Assembly: GCA_035079385.1 (NCBI GenBank)
Contig: JAVHKY010000028.1
Coordinates: 7,316,001 to 7,380,000 of the forward strand
Direction of reading: 5' to 3'
DNA from: Aspidiotus rigidus
Taxonomy: Eukaryota; Arthropoda; Insecta; Hemiptera; Diaspididae
DNA: 64,000 nucleotides
Position numbers and translations under genes: made by a program. Each line of letters opens with the position of its first letter. Position 1 is the stretch's first letter. The notes beneath the pieces were generated by a model that saw only the letters and a program-made list of their open reading frames with translations, made no database searches and had not been told where the DNA came from. Shown here piece by piece: positions 11,700 through 21,330 of this stretch.

Positions 11700-12345
11700 A
11701 GAACTGAACAATACGCAAGCGCTTTCAATCAGCCTTTCATCAGGAATGTGCAAGTACCTGTTTAGTACAGTGACATCATCGACTCCCTAAAAATATGAAC
11801 ACTGGGGATTGAATAGTCCACAAAAACCAATTCTCCTATAGTATCTCTTTCCTAAGCCAGGGGTGCCGTGATCCCCCTAGGCTTACGAAGATTTCGCCCC
11901 CCCCCCCAAAAAACAATTTTTAAGAAGCAAAAAAAAAAAAAAAAGAAGAAACCCCCCTATAATGTTACGAGAACAAAGGAAAAAACCGCCCCCCCCCAAA
12001 TTTCCTACGAAGAATTGTCTTCAAAAAAGTGGCTTCACGGCACCCCTGTCCTAAGCTTTCTTATACTCGGTCCTTCTAATCTTGAGTTGGCGACTGGTTT
12101 CCCCTATAGAAATGCCACTGTAGTTCTTACATGTCACCCTATACACCCCACTCTGAACTGGGTCCTTGAACTTTACAAACAATCCCTTCACAGTGAGAGG
12201 ATTATAAAATGTTGGATGAATGCTATAGGGGCGAAGGACACGGTTCAGCTGTAATGAAAAAATCACCAGCAATATCGATCAAAGTCTCTCTTCTATAGAT
12301 CCCAAACTCATAGACACAAGCTCTTTCAGAGATCTTCAAGTCGAA
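11700..12345 (-). pseudogene. Penelope-like element remnant (thumb and GIY-YIG endonuclease)
   Basis: Read on the minus strand from 12345: VYEFGIYRRETLID matches the end of the reverse-transcriptase part. After a deletion comes the endonuclease lead (RPYSIHPTFYNPLTVKGLFV), then SGVYRVTCKNYSG with SIGETSRQLKIRR, the GIY-YIG core. Sequence resumes beyond an inserted MITE with a GELVFVDYSI-like segment and ends with DVTVLNRYLHIPDERLIE (near 11740-11800), the conserved C-terminal tail also seen in the copies at 21.0 and 39.7 kb. Penelope-like elements copy themselves by reverse transcription and use this endonuclease to nick target DNA. Stops, frameshifts and the MITE make this copy dead. Confidence 0.85.
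11858..12048. mobile_element. hAT-type MITE with perfect 8-bp target duplication
   Basis: The ends are perfect 14-bp inverted repeats, CAGGGGTGCCGTGA (11858-11871) and TCACGGCACCCCTG (12035-12048). The element is flanked by the direct duplication TCCTAAGC at 11850-11857 and 12049-12056. An 8-bp duplication and CAGGGG-type ends are characteristic of the hAT superfamily. The 191-bp inside is low complexity (C-runs, A-runs) with no transposase, so it is non-autonomous. It interrupts the endonuclease of a Penelope remnant and is therefore younger than it. Confidence 0.92.
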
Positions 12346-13454
12346 ATGGGGGATGATAGGAATATCAGCCAGGCGATGACGATGCAGGCGGCAAGTTTGT
12401 GAGATTTATAGGACAGAACGGATGAACGTCTCAATTGACGTAGAATTCTGAAGATATTGTGCCGCCGCAACCCCTTCTCTGTATGTTTGATCACTTGTTG
12501 TACTCAGAGATAGTTAGTTAGCCGCTAGCCGAGGAGCTTTTGCACATTAGCCGTTAGTCATTAGCTTGCCGACCAGTTGAGCGAGAATACCTCTAGCGCC
12601 TTACTACAGGTTTCCGTTCCGCTATCGATATAAAATCTACAAAAGTGAATTCTCAATCATTCAAAAATGGAATTTAATAATACTATATAAATGTATCATT
12701 ATTTATTTTTTTTTTGAATTGATATAAAAAGGGGAAAATTTTCAATTTCTTTCAATTCCCATTAAATTGTATACAAATGGATACAAAATGATGAAAATTT
12801 TTGGTTTCTCTGAATTTCTATTAAATTGTATGCAAAATTATTGATACAAAATGTATACAAAAGTATCTAAATTTTGAACTCTCTAAATTTTTAAGAATAT
12901 CACGTCATCTGGCGAGTGGACCAAAAGAGATGAAATTGAAGTGTAAATGGCACAAAGAGTTCGAAAATAATGTAAGAAAAAAAGATCTGCATTTGGGGGA
13001 AAACCGAACTGTGTCAGAACAAAAATAAGTCTGCCTTAAAGAAAACTCAAATGTGTTAGTTGAAAAATGAGCTTTATGGATAGAAAACACTAAAATATCC
13101 TCTAAAATAAATTTAATCATTATCACGTTGAATGTAGTCCTAATAAGAAATAGTTAATACCAGGAATCTCGGTGCGATACGGAAGATTGGAAAAACAATT
13201 GATCAAATACGCGCAAATAAGATGTCCTCAATATTGTATTTTCTCTCCTATTTTCATGTTAGAACGAGAAGCGATGAAATAATGCAAGAAATATCTATGC
13301 TTTAGCAATTTAAATACTTGTACTTACGCTCATTTCATTGCTCATTGTCGCGTGATTGTTGAGGCACCGACGTTGATTAATTAAAATATGCAACACTGGC
13401 TGAATAATTAATTAATTATCCTGAAATTGAAATATCCTGATGAATAAGAATCCT
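12346..13454. other. Non-coding, nothing recognised
   Basis: AT-rich sequence. Positions 12720-12860 contain loosely repeated TTTCAATT/ATTAAATTGTATACAAA segments. The open frame 12905-13126 (-) has no motif. Confidence 0.4.
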
Positions 13455-14325
13455 GTGACCTTAGAACAGAACTAACGTAAGTCCAAAAATTCGATTTTCG
13501 GATTATATCGGATTATTGTAGTATGGAGTACTCTCTTTCGATTGGTTTAATCAGCTTAAGTCCAAACCGTCGGGAAATTACTTAAAAATTGAAAGAACGA
13601 AAGTAACGTAACTCATTTTGTCACCAAAAAAATTGAAACAGAACTAACGTAAGTCCGGCACCCGCGCTTTCTACGCGGAGTTACGATACTTCTGCACTAA
13701 CGTTTTATTTATTTTCTGAGAGCAGAAGAAACTTACCGGACTTAAGTTATTTCTGTTTCAATTTTTTGGTGACAAAATGAGTTACGCGCTACTTCGGTTC
13801 TTTCAAAATGGTTTACTCTATTAAGTATTATGATATTTTTATTATATTTTTACGTTCTATACCTACTATTTTTTCACGTTCAATACTCAGTGATTTTGTA
13901 AAACAAAATTTTTTTTTTTCCTACTCATACTTTTTTATTTTCTTCTGACAAACCGACATTATCGTATGTCCTTTCTCTTAGCTATTTTGTTTACTGCAGA
14001 AAGAGCTTAACATGGACATAAAATACTTCTGTTCTCAAGGTTTCAATGTTGAAGTAAGATCGTATGTCCAGAACATGGACATAAAATAGTTCTGTTCTCG
14101 GTGTTTCAATGTCAAACTATCGTAAGTCCAAAAAAAAAACGGAAAGTTTAATTATTTTAAATTTCTGATGATGAAAATGAGTTTGAAATCATTTTCTGAT
14201 ACAGAGTCAGTCTTTACTTTATCTTCAAAATGTATTCTCAGAAAAAGGCAGCGATTTAAAACTTTAAATCTTTCCTCCTGTAAAAACACTGTTTTGGACT
14301 TACGTTAGTTCTGTTCTAAGGTCAC
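13455..14325. mobile_element. Non-autonomous element with nested inverted repeats
   Basis: The outer inverted repeats are GTGACCTTAGAACAGAACTA (from 13455) and the complement TAGTTCTGTTCTAAGGTCAC (to 14325), each continuing to about 34 bp. A second inverted pair lies inside: 13582-13660 (ATTGAAAGAACGAAAGTAAC through the GTCCGGCACC block) against about 13728-13810 (CCGGACTTAAGTTATTTCTG through CTACTTCGGTTCTTTCAA). A pair of direct repeats (14008-14060 and 14072-14130) shares the block ACATGGACATAAAATA-TTCTGTTCTC. The same word, AACAGAACTAACGTAAGTCC, recurs at the outer ends and internally. No protein is encoded. The superfamily cannot be assigned from the ends. Confidence 0.8.
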
Positions 14326-14339
14326 GTTACCAATTTCAT

Positions 14340-14712
14340 CAATTTACAAATTTCAATGAAATATTTCTGTCAAAAATCTCCACTTTTTCTCACATCTAAA
14401 ACTGTCTCCCAAAACCTGAAAAATAAGCCTAAAAATGATGCTAGCGTATTGTGCCGCTCAACAAAATATACAAATTTTTCTACCACTTTTTTCAATTTTC
14501 TCATTTTTGAAACTTTCTACAAAAAAAAAAGAGAAATTAACCTAAAAATGATGCTGGTACATAGTGGCGGTGAACATGATAAGAGCACACAAAATCACTA
14601 AAATAAGTGTATCAATTTTTCTACCAAATCTCAATTTTTCTCATTTTCAAAACTGTCTTCAAAAACGTGAAAAATGAGCCTAAAAATGGTTCTGGCGCAT
14701 GGTGGCGCAGAA
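14340..14712. repeat. Degenerate tandem repeat, three units of about 125 bp
   Basis: Three successive units carry TTTCTACCA/TTTTCTCA-like segments followed by AAAACTGTCT-like, AAAAAYGTGAAAAATGAGCC-like and CTAAAAATGRTGCTGGC-like segments, at roughly 14340-14465, 14466-14585 and 14586-14712. Units differ by many substitutions, so the array is old. The 81-codon open frame across it is an accident of the repeat. Confidence 0.6.
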
Positions 14713-14837
14713 CATACTATTTATATCTATTAATGACCTTCTTACTAGAAGAATAAAAAAGAATAAATCTTTTAAAAATTACGCTTGCCATATCATCTGT
14801 CCTTATTTCCAAAATTAAATTTTGTAATTCATGGTCT

Positions 14838-15178
14838 TTCAAGAGGGGACCTGTTTTATGGGCGGTTTTTTGAGGAAATCGCCGTGCTCCGTGCACCACC
14901 ATCATCCGGCAAAAAACTTGGAAAAATTTCGACTCTCGAGTTATATATGATAGGAGGGGGTCTTCAAAAAATTTCGACTCTCAATCTATATATTTCATAG
15001 GTCCAGGTCACTGATGACGTCCTATTTTATACTAGGTTTATAGTAGGTCCAGGCCTCCTTTATAACTTTATACTGTGTAGGCTTGCTTGAATTCTCAATA
15101 CCAAAACCAACTTGACTCATAAAACAGGTTCCTTGCGAATTCCTCGTTTAACTTCGTTAAGGAAGCCATCGTTTTTTC
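14838..15178. repeat. CTCGAG/TATATGATAG TIR family, copy
   Basis: The left end GGGGACCTGTTTTATGGGCG (from about 14844) and the right end CATAAAACAGGTTCCTTGCG (about 15119-15138) are complementary. Inside are the segment GGCAAAAAACTTGGAAAAAT, one full and one partial CTCGAG-TATATGATAGGAGGG unit, a GATGACGTC, and the block TACTAGGTTTATAGTAGGTC. The outer extension CTCGTTTAACTTCGTTAAGG (15145-15164) is shared with copies at 54 kb. Confidence 0.75.
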
Positions 15179-17235
15179 AATTGCTCGAGAACTCTGAGAG
15201 GAACCTTTGACCACAAGTAAGCGACGTAGAGGGAAATGTTAAAATTCCAAGTATTGAAGTATGACGTGATGGTCGAAGGTATCGAGATTGTCTCTCTCGC
15301 CTTATTTGACTCCAGTGATAAAAGGGGAACGGAGTTTAATATTGGAAAATTTGATTGCGAATAAATCAGATTTTCAACTAACAAAATTAAACTTTTGCGA
15401 AAAATTGAACTCCACTTTTCTCTTCATTTTTAATCTTCTTCAATAGCTTTTTACTGTCAAAATTCAAAACTTTTAATCATCCCCGATGAAGAGGAAAAAT
15501 AATAACAAAATTTTCACATTTAAAGAATAATTAATTTCCAGTAGAAATCGAATAAGTTTGTTGAATTCCTTTCCAAACGAATTCTTTTGATAAAGAAGTT
15601 TATTTGTACGTAAGCTTTCAATCGCGGTGGATGTTTTTGATGCTTCCTGATTGTGGTACGGGCCCACAATTTTACCAGAACAAAGAAAATCTTTTTTATT
15701 CTATCTTCGTTTGATTTTTTGACTTTTATTCTCACCGGAAGTTTGAGATATTTGTTTTTTTTTGTAATTGATGGCGTCACGTAAATAATGAGAAAAATTC
15801 GGCAAAAAATACGTCAAGGTCCTGCTTTTCACGGCAACAAAAAAGTCTGTTAAAGGGTTGAACGGATTGCTTAATATCTACCGAAATTATTTAGTAAGGA
15901 GGGTAGTTAGACATACTTTTCTTAATAAAAGGGTTGCGTTGACTTTTGCTCGTTACTTTTTCAAATTCTCATTTCTTAGATCTTCGGCATTCTTCTCCTT
16001 CATTACGTTCTTTTCTTTCTCATATTTTTTTCCCTCCCCTCGTCTCCTGCATCCACAGCTTGCCAAACGAAGGGTTTCGGAACTTATTAAAACAAATAAA
16101 AAATGAATAAATAAGACGTATTTATAAGAACGAGGGACGGTGAGAACAAGTGGGAGTGCGAAATGAAAACGTAATGAATCAATTTTCAATTTCATTGAGG
16201 CTATAAATTTTAAATTCGCACTTTGATTACAGAAAGGGAAAAGAAGAAAAAATAAGAATGAAAAAAAAAAAAAAAGAAAAAAACAGTTCGAAGAAAAAAT
16301 AAAGGGTTGAAAATTCCGCGGCTTCCAGTGATTCGTAATGTGTTTATCATTGGTCGTGTATACATTTCTTTCGAATAAATTATGCATCATCCTCAATGAG
16401 CTTGCGGAGATTGAAACCGAACTAACGACACTCGGAGATGATTGAGGCAGCTGTAATCAAGCGTACGTCGGTCCATAGCTCTGGATTTCGACCCATTTAA
16501 CGCTTAAAAATCGTTTGTCAACCTTCGCGTTCTGATTAGGAATCACTGTTTAATTGGATCGTCAATTATTTTTTCTTTATCCATCCCTTTCTGAAAATGA
16601 GAAAAAATAAAGGGTTAAAATTATACGGCTATTACTGATAGGGTAAACTAACCTCCTGTTCGTGAAAGACAGTTTGAGAAAAAGAAAGAAAAAAAAAAAC
16701 AAAAACGGAAAAACATTGCTCTGGATGTTCATTTATTATGAAATGTAAAGCCAAACTTAGTCGAGTGACTTTTTTCTTCTTTTTTTTTCTAGGTGTATCT
16801 TTCTTTGTTTTCTTTTCCGACAAAATCTATTTCACTTTTCAGAAAAGATCTCTTAATTTATTTTTAGCAGCCTAACAATAAATCTGAAAGAATTTAAAAG
16901 TTTAAATTAAGATAAAGAGAAAGGAAGAAAAAAATACGGGACTCGAAACCAATTTAAAATTTACCCAGTCGTGAAAGATCTGTTTTATCTGTGATTGCTG
17001 TACATTGCAGAGGGAATGAACGAAACTGGCGTAGAACGGATGGATAAGATGAGAGGAATTACGAGGAAACGAGGGAGAACGTTTGACCTTCTTTCGTTTT
17101 TCATATATTTATTATAAGGATTCTATAGATTATCAACTCTTATCCTACAGAATTTTCTATGGGAGATTGCTCTTGTCTCTCTCGAAAATTTGACATTTCT
17201 TAAGCTGCTATTAATTTTGATTCTTCTTCTTCTTA
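15179..17235. other. Non-coding AT-rich DNA
   Basis: The longest open frames (15953-16396 minus and 15858-16106 plus) overlap each other on opposite strands and are made of Phe/Leu or Lys/Glu runs produced by A- and T-tracts. No gene is supported. Confidence 0.5.
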
Positions 17236-17239
17236 TGGT

Positions 17240-17555
17240 GATGGACCGTTCGATCCGTTCCGCTTCGAAAATAACCGTCTGACCACCTATTCATTGGACG
17301 ACCTCTGCTCCCCTAATGCCGTAGTTCAGCATCTGTTCCTCAGGCATCCGCAATAGGTGCTCTCTCTATTCACTTCGGTAGTCCGTTATTTTGTTCGTGA
17401 TCGGCGTTACCTGGAGTCTCTTAGGATTTTCTCATTTCTGACCCGGTCGATTAAAGTCAGGCCTGCAGTCCTTATCATAAATCGTATTTCCGTTGTCTCC
17501 ATTCGCTTTATATCCCCCTTTCTTGGAGATCAGGCTTCACAACCAAACGTCAGCT
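17240..17555 (-). pseudogene. RTE-like LINE, C-terminal reverse-transcriptase remnant
   Basis: Minus-strand reading gives a degenerate version of the region after the reverse-transcriptase domain of RTE/BovB-like LINEs: an EAWSPRK-like motif, then KRMETTEIRFMIRTAGLTLI and DRVRNEKILRDS. The family pattern is ETWTL...RRLEAFEMRCLRR..G...RDRVRNEE. In-frame stops are present. It lies head-to-head with an endonuclease fragment of similar type beginning about 17560, so a single element may have been broken and inverted. Confidence 0.65.
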
Positions 17556-17559
17556 GGGG

Positions 17560-17935
17560 CACTGCCGATGTTTTCGGCACGGAATTAAGCAAGATATACG
17601 AAAAAGCGAATGAAAACGATTTCATTATGCTTTGCCGAGACTTGAATGGAAGGGTCCGGTTGGCAAACAAAAAGTGGCAAACATAGTGGGCACCAACGGG
17701 GAATCGACGCAGAATTCAAACGGCGTCAGATTGATCGATTTTGCAAGCTACCACGATTTGAAGATCAAAAACTCATTCCACAAACCCAAAGACCCACATA
17801 AGTATATGTGGGGGGGGGGGGGGGCAAGACTACATCATTTCTAACCGACAGACGGCGAACTACATTTTAGACACCAGAGTCAAAAGTGGCAGCAAGATCG
17901 GAAGTGACCATCATTTACTTACGGCTAAATTAAGA
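17560..17935 (+). pseudogene. LINE apurinic-endonuclease fragment
   Basis: Plus strand shows the second half of an APE-type endonuclease as found at the N-terminus of RTE/CR1-like LINE ORFs: NDFIMLCRDLNGRV (family GDFNARV), NGVRLIDFASYHDLKIKNS, HKPKDPHKYMW, then QDYIISNRQTANYILDTRV and GSKIGSDHHLLTAKLRL. The SDHH and DY(I) catalytic motifs are still visible. A frameshift near 17676 and a 14-base G-run at 17811-17824 break the frame. The enzyme nicks target DNA for target-primed reverse transcription; this copy is dead. Confidence 0.8.
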
Positions 17936-17989
17936 CTACCACCGATGTGGTTGAAAAGCGAGATTAATTTCGATTCTTTCAAATTTCTC

Positions 17990-18672
17990 TCTTGTATCCA
18001 GCCCAATCCACCCAGCTTCCAATCTACGTGTCCGCATTATCATTCACTCCTCATTCTCCTCGAATTCCAACTGCGTCAATATCCTAAATTGAACTCTTCA
18101 GCCTCTATCATCATCTCATCCACCACTCCTCCAGATATTTGAGTCGATCCTGCTAATATTCCCAAAACTCACAACATCGCATTAGAAATATCATCTCTGT
18201 CGAATTTCCGACCCACCAAACTCTACTTCATCGATGGATCCAAATGGGATACGCATACGCGATCCTAGGCGTCATAAAGAGACGCCGATTGAGTAATTCT
18301 GCATCCATTTCCACCATGGGACGGAACAACACGTACTCTTCCGTCTTTCTCATCTTACTCTCCTCATCCTTCAGCTTAAATCCCTACTGTCAACTAATTC
18401 ACTCTTATCACCCTTTGTTATGCATGACCCTAATCCCTCAAATCAACGCATTAATTAACTCTGCAAACACCATCATCCATCTCAACATTAGTCTCCTTCA
18501 ACTGGATTCCGGGCCGCATCAACTTTTGGAATATGACGTTGTTGACCTTATCCCCGAAGATTCCCACCTCTCCCTGTACTCTCTCCTGCCTATGATCTGA
18601 AAAATCATTCCCTTTGTCCAATACTCAACTTCCAGTTTGACTTCTGGGAAACTCGAGTGTTCAAACAAATTA
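17990..18672 (+). pseudogene. I/LOA-like LINE, RNase H remnant (5' part)
   Basis: After a degenerate linker, the plus strand shows TKLYFIDGSK (family xxIYTDGSK, first RNase H motif, near 18217-18246) and later LNISLLQLDSGPHQLLEYDV followed by VDL (family WVPSHxGIxGNExVDxLA, near 18480-18550). Several stops and shifts interrupt it. RNase H domains of this arrangement occur in I-superfamily LINEs. The Penelope-like element begins just after 18672, and the remaining C-terminal part of this LINE is found on the far side at 21231-21320, so the LINE was split by that insertion. Confidence 0.65.
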
Positions 18673-18856
18673 AACGGATTCGTTCCTCCAAATTACGGTT
18701 GTCCATAACGACAAGAAAGGAATACTCAGAAGAGGAGTAAAAACTACAAACACCGCAGAAAATAAATAAAGCCGAGTGCTTTCGGTTAATAAACCATCAT
18801 CGGGACTGGAATGGAAGCAACTGACAAGAACGAAGAAGAAACCCGGATCATTAAGA

Positions 18857-19290
18857 TTAATCAAACAAGGGTTCATAACGTGAGTCATAGACGAGTTCAA
18901 TCAAGCCATCTTCCGGAATGTACGTGTTTAGCACAGTAATATCATCAATATTGAGATGACGAATTATTTCTATGTGCTCGAGGGCAATCCGTTTAAAGCA
19001 TGAATTCTCCTTATGGAGGAGACTTGCGGATCCCTCACTGAAGCTATGACCGTTGTTGATCAAGTGATCAGCAGATGCTGATTCTCCCAAACATCCCTTT
19101 TTCTAGTTTTTCATGTGTCCGTCTAATCTCACCTTCGTCTGGCGGCCGGTTTCACCAGTATAAAAACCTCTGCAATCCCTGCATTCCAATTTATAAACAC
19201 CACTCCTTTCATCCGCCGGGATACGGTCCTTCAACTTAACGAACAACTCTTTGACGGTAGTGGGGTTGTAATAGGCCGGTCTGAAACCGA
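18857..19290 (-). pseudogene. Penelope-like GIY-YIG endonuclease, inverted 5'-truncated copy
   Basis: On the minus strand the reading starts abruptly at PFGFRPAYYNPTTVKELFV and continues with SGVYKLECRDCRGFYTGETG, the GIY-YIG core, which is better preserved here than in the main copy. The C-terminal half is in another frame after a break near 19095: GESASADHLINNGHSF, ENSCFKRIALEH, DDITVLNTYIPEDGLIELVY. The lack of any reverse transcriptase upstream, and the direct junction with the main copy at about 19287, mark it as a 5'-truncated inverted partner. Probably inactive. Confidence 0.85.
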
Positions 19291-20560
19291 ACGGTTGTGC
19301 TGAATTAGTCCGCAATACCCCCCTCCCCCGTAAGAATAGTGGCATGGGAGCAGTGATCGAAGGCTTACAGAAAAAAATTAAAGAGGGAGATCTGGTTGTC
19401 ACTCAGGCAGACAAGGGTAATGCCGTCGTGGTGATGGAAAAATCTTCATACGTTGCCAAGGTTCATGAAGTACTCCAACAATGTGGGGCTAAAGAGAACA
19501 AGAATTTCAATTTCCCCGGCCACTTCAAAGAAGTCAGGAGTGTCATTAATAATTATGAGGTTATTATTAGAACCCTAGCTATGAAAAAAGCTCTCCTTGT
19601 TGCTAACCCTACGCCTCCTCTTCTTTATGGGTTGCCTAAAGTACACAAAACGAACACCCCGATGCGGCCTGTGGCCTCTTTCGTTTCCTTCCCCACTTAC
19701 CTCCTTGCTAGATTCCTGGACCGTTGGTTCAATAACCGTATTTTGAATATGAGTTTGAATTTGGTGTCCTTGGCTGATGCTCTCAACGATGTAAAACTGC
19801 CTCCGAGCGCGACCCTTTGCTCGCTTGATGTCGTGGGTCTGTTCCCAAGTATCCCTAAAGTTGCCTCCGTGCAACGTAAGGGCTTTTTATTGTTCAACTC
19901 CAATATCCCTCATAATGAATCCCAAGAATTTTTCAATCTTTTAAATATCTGTTGGTCCTGGAATTTTTGTAAATTCGAAGGGAAATTTTTCGAGTCCTCT
20001 GATGAAATAGAGATCCCTATTGGATCACATTTGGGCTCCCTCATTTCCGCAGTATTCATGTCGCAGTTTAAACTTGACCACTTCTCCTGGGTCAGGTGTT
20101 ACTCAATCATATACACTACTGGCACAGGTACGTTGATGACGCTCTCTGTACGTGGACTGGTCATCCAGATCTCCTTGGTGAGTTTCTAAGGTATCTCAAT
20201 TCATTATACTCTACCATAAAATTTACTTTGGAAGTTGGTAGCTCTACGATCAACTTTTTGGATTTGTCGGTCTCATTTAGAGATGGGGTCCATGAGTTTG
20301 GAATATACAGAAAAGATACTACGACCGATGTTTTATTCGCGGAGCGTCATTCTGTCCTATTGCTCATAAGTTAGAAGCTTTTAACAGTTTAGTCCACAGA
20401 TTGACTCGCTTTCCTTTGAGTCAGGCTGCTTTCAAAGAAGAGTTGGCGACTATAAAACACCTGGCTAGAGTGAATGGTGTCAATGTTGATGTTAAGGCGA
20501 TGATTCGGTGGAAAATTACGACGAAAAGCCTTGATTCCACCACCCCCTCCCCCGAGACAT
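19287..20560 (+). pseudogene. Penelope-like reverse transcriptase (main copy)
   Basis: The plus strand begins within the N-terminal region (CAELVRNTPLP, 19287 on). It runs through LVVTQADKGNAVVVMEKSSY, the LYGLPKVHK motif, PMRPVASF, motif A (LCSLDVVGLFPSIPK) and motif B (IPIGSHLGSLISAVFM). A frameshift near 20095 moves the frame to HYWHRYVDDALCTWTG; the catalytic YVDD codons are at 20129-20140. INFLDLSVSFRDGVHEFGIY follows, then another shift near 20330. The linker LDSTTPS lies just before 20560. This is the single-ORF Penelope layout, telomerase-related reverse transcriptase with C-terminal endonuclease. N-terminus missing and two frameshifts, so not translatable as one protein. Confidence 0.9.
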
Positions 20561-21084
20561 GATGCGTGATCGGAGATTGCGATGGATCAGTCTCCCTTTT
20601 CTAGGGAGGTTCCCTACCGAATTGGGTCGAGCCCTTCGCCCGTTCGGTTTCAGACCGGCTTATTACAACCCCACTACCGTCAAAGAGTTGTTCGTTAAGT
20701 TGAAGGACCGTATACCTGTGTATGAAAGGAGTGGTGTTTATAAATTGGAATGCAGGGATTGGGGGGTTTTTATATCGGTGAAACTGGCCGCCAGGTGAAG
20801 GTGAGATTAGACGGACATCTGAAGGCCTAGAAAAAGGGACGTTTGGGAGAATCAGCATTTGCCGATCACGTGATCAACAGCGGTCATAGCTTCCGTGAGG
20901 GATCCGCAAGTCTCCTCCATAAGGAGAATTCATACTTTAAACGGATTGCCCTCGAGCACAGAGAAATAATTCGTCATCTCAATACTGATGATATTACTGT
21001 GCTAAACACATACATTCCAGAAGATGGCTTGATTGAACTCGTCTACGACTCACGTTATGAACCCTCGTTTGATTCACCTCAATG
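20561..21084 (+). pseudogene. Penelope-like GIY-YIG endonuclease (main copy)
   Basis: Continuation of the main copy: GRALRPFGFRPAYYNPTTVK, VKLKDRIPVYERSGVYKLEC, then a frameshift near 20757 and a shifted FYIGETGRQ-type core. After a stop in the segment DGHLKA, the frame beginning at 20843 carries GESAFADHVINSGHSF, LLHKENSYFKRIALEH and DDITVLNTYIPEDGLIELVY, ending with TGA at 21083-21085. The GIY-YIG nuclease cleaves the target site for element insertion. Compared with the inverted partner, the same residues are present in every conserved block, but the core is frame-broken here, so the copy is probably dead. Confidence 0.88.
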
Positions 21085-21117
21085 ATCCGAGGTTTCTTCT
21101 CCGTTCTTGTCAGTTGC

Positions 21118-21212
21118 TTTGATTTTCGTCCCGATGATGGTTTATTAACCTAAAGCGCTCGGCTTTATTTATTTTCTGCGGTGTTTGTAGTTTTTACTCC
21201 TCTTCGGAGTAT
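21118..21212 (+). ncRNA. Penelope 3' UTR: hammerhead-like core and terminal hairpin
   Basis: CCGATGA (21131-21137) resembles the hammerhead CUGAUGA core with U4 changed to C. GGTT/AACC then forms a short stem II around TATT. TAAA (21151-21154) replaces GAAA but is GAAA in the inverted copy (18780-18785 region). AGC/GCT forms a tiny stem III around GCTCG. No convincing stem I is seen. Downstream, TACTCC (21195-21200) pairs with GGAGTA (21206-21211). Hammerhead ribozymes are known in Penelope-like elements; whether this one works is doubtful. Confidence 0.4.
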
Positions 21213-21230
21213 TCCCTTCTCGTCGTGTTT

Positions 21231-21330
21231 GAACAAACTTAGTGCACTCAAAAACAAGCCGGTCCTCTGCATACTCGTTATGAAGAGATCATTCTCATCT
21301 GTCTGAGAATTGGTCATACAAAGTATAGTT
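21231..21330 (+). pseudogene. I/LOA-like LINE, C-terminal tail after Penelope insertion
   Basis: Directly after the Penelope element the plus strand reads NKLSALKNKP and, in the adjoining frame, TRYEEIILICLRIGHTKYS, the NKLxxIK and RxEExxLxxLRIGHTRLTH motifs that follow RNase H in I/LOA-like LINEs. This is the missing 3' part of the RNase H remnant at 17990-18672. Reading is lost after about 21330. Confidence 0.7.

Larger units (their letters stand above)
18673..21230 (+). mobile_element. Penelope-like element with head-to-head inverted partial copy
   Basis: A main plus-strand copy (about 19287-21230: reverse transcriptase, linker, GIY-YIG endonuclease, 3' UTR) is preceded by an inverted partial copy (about 18700-19290) that carries only endonuclease and 3' UTR. 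The two 3' UTRs match closely: the block around the GATGATGGTTTATTAACC word at 21133-21150 recurs inverted at 18783-18800, and TTTACTCCTCTTC recurs inverted at 18730-18742. Partial copies joined in inverted or tandem array (pseudo-LTRs) are typical of Penelope-like elements. The element sits in an I/LOA-like LINE, and the flanks GTGTTCAAACAAATTAA (18658-18674) and GTGTTTGAACAAACTTA (about 21218-21234) resemble a diverged target duplication. Confidence 0.85.

Noticed and set aside
11868..12254. 128-codon plus ORF
   Set aside because: It runs antisense through the hAT-type MITE and the Penelope endonuclease.
15953..16396. 147-codon minus ORF
   Set aside because: Dominated by Phe/Leu and Lys/Glu runs from A/T tracts, overlapped by an equal ORF on the other strand; no motif.
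19575..19874. Minus ORF of 99 codons
   Set aside because: Antisense shadow of the Penelope reverse transcriptase.
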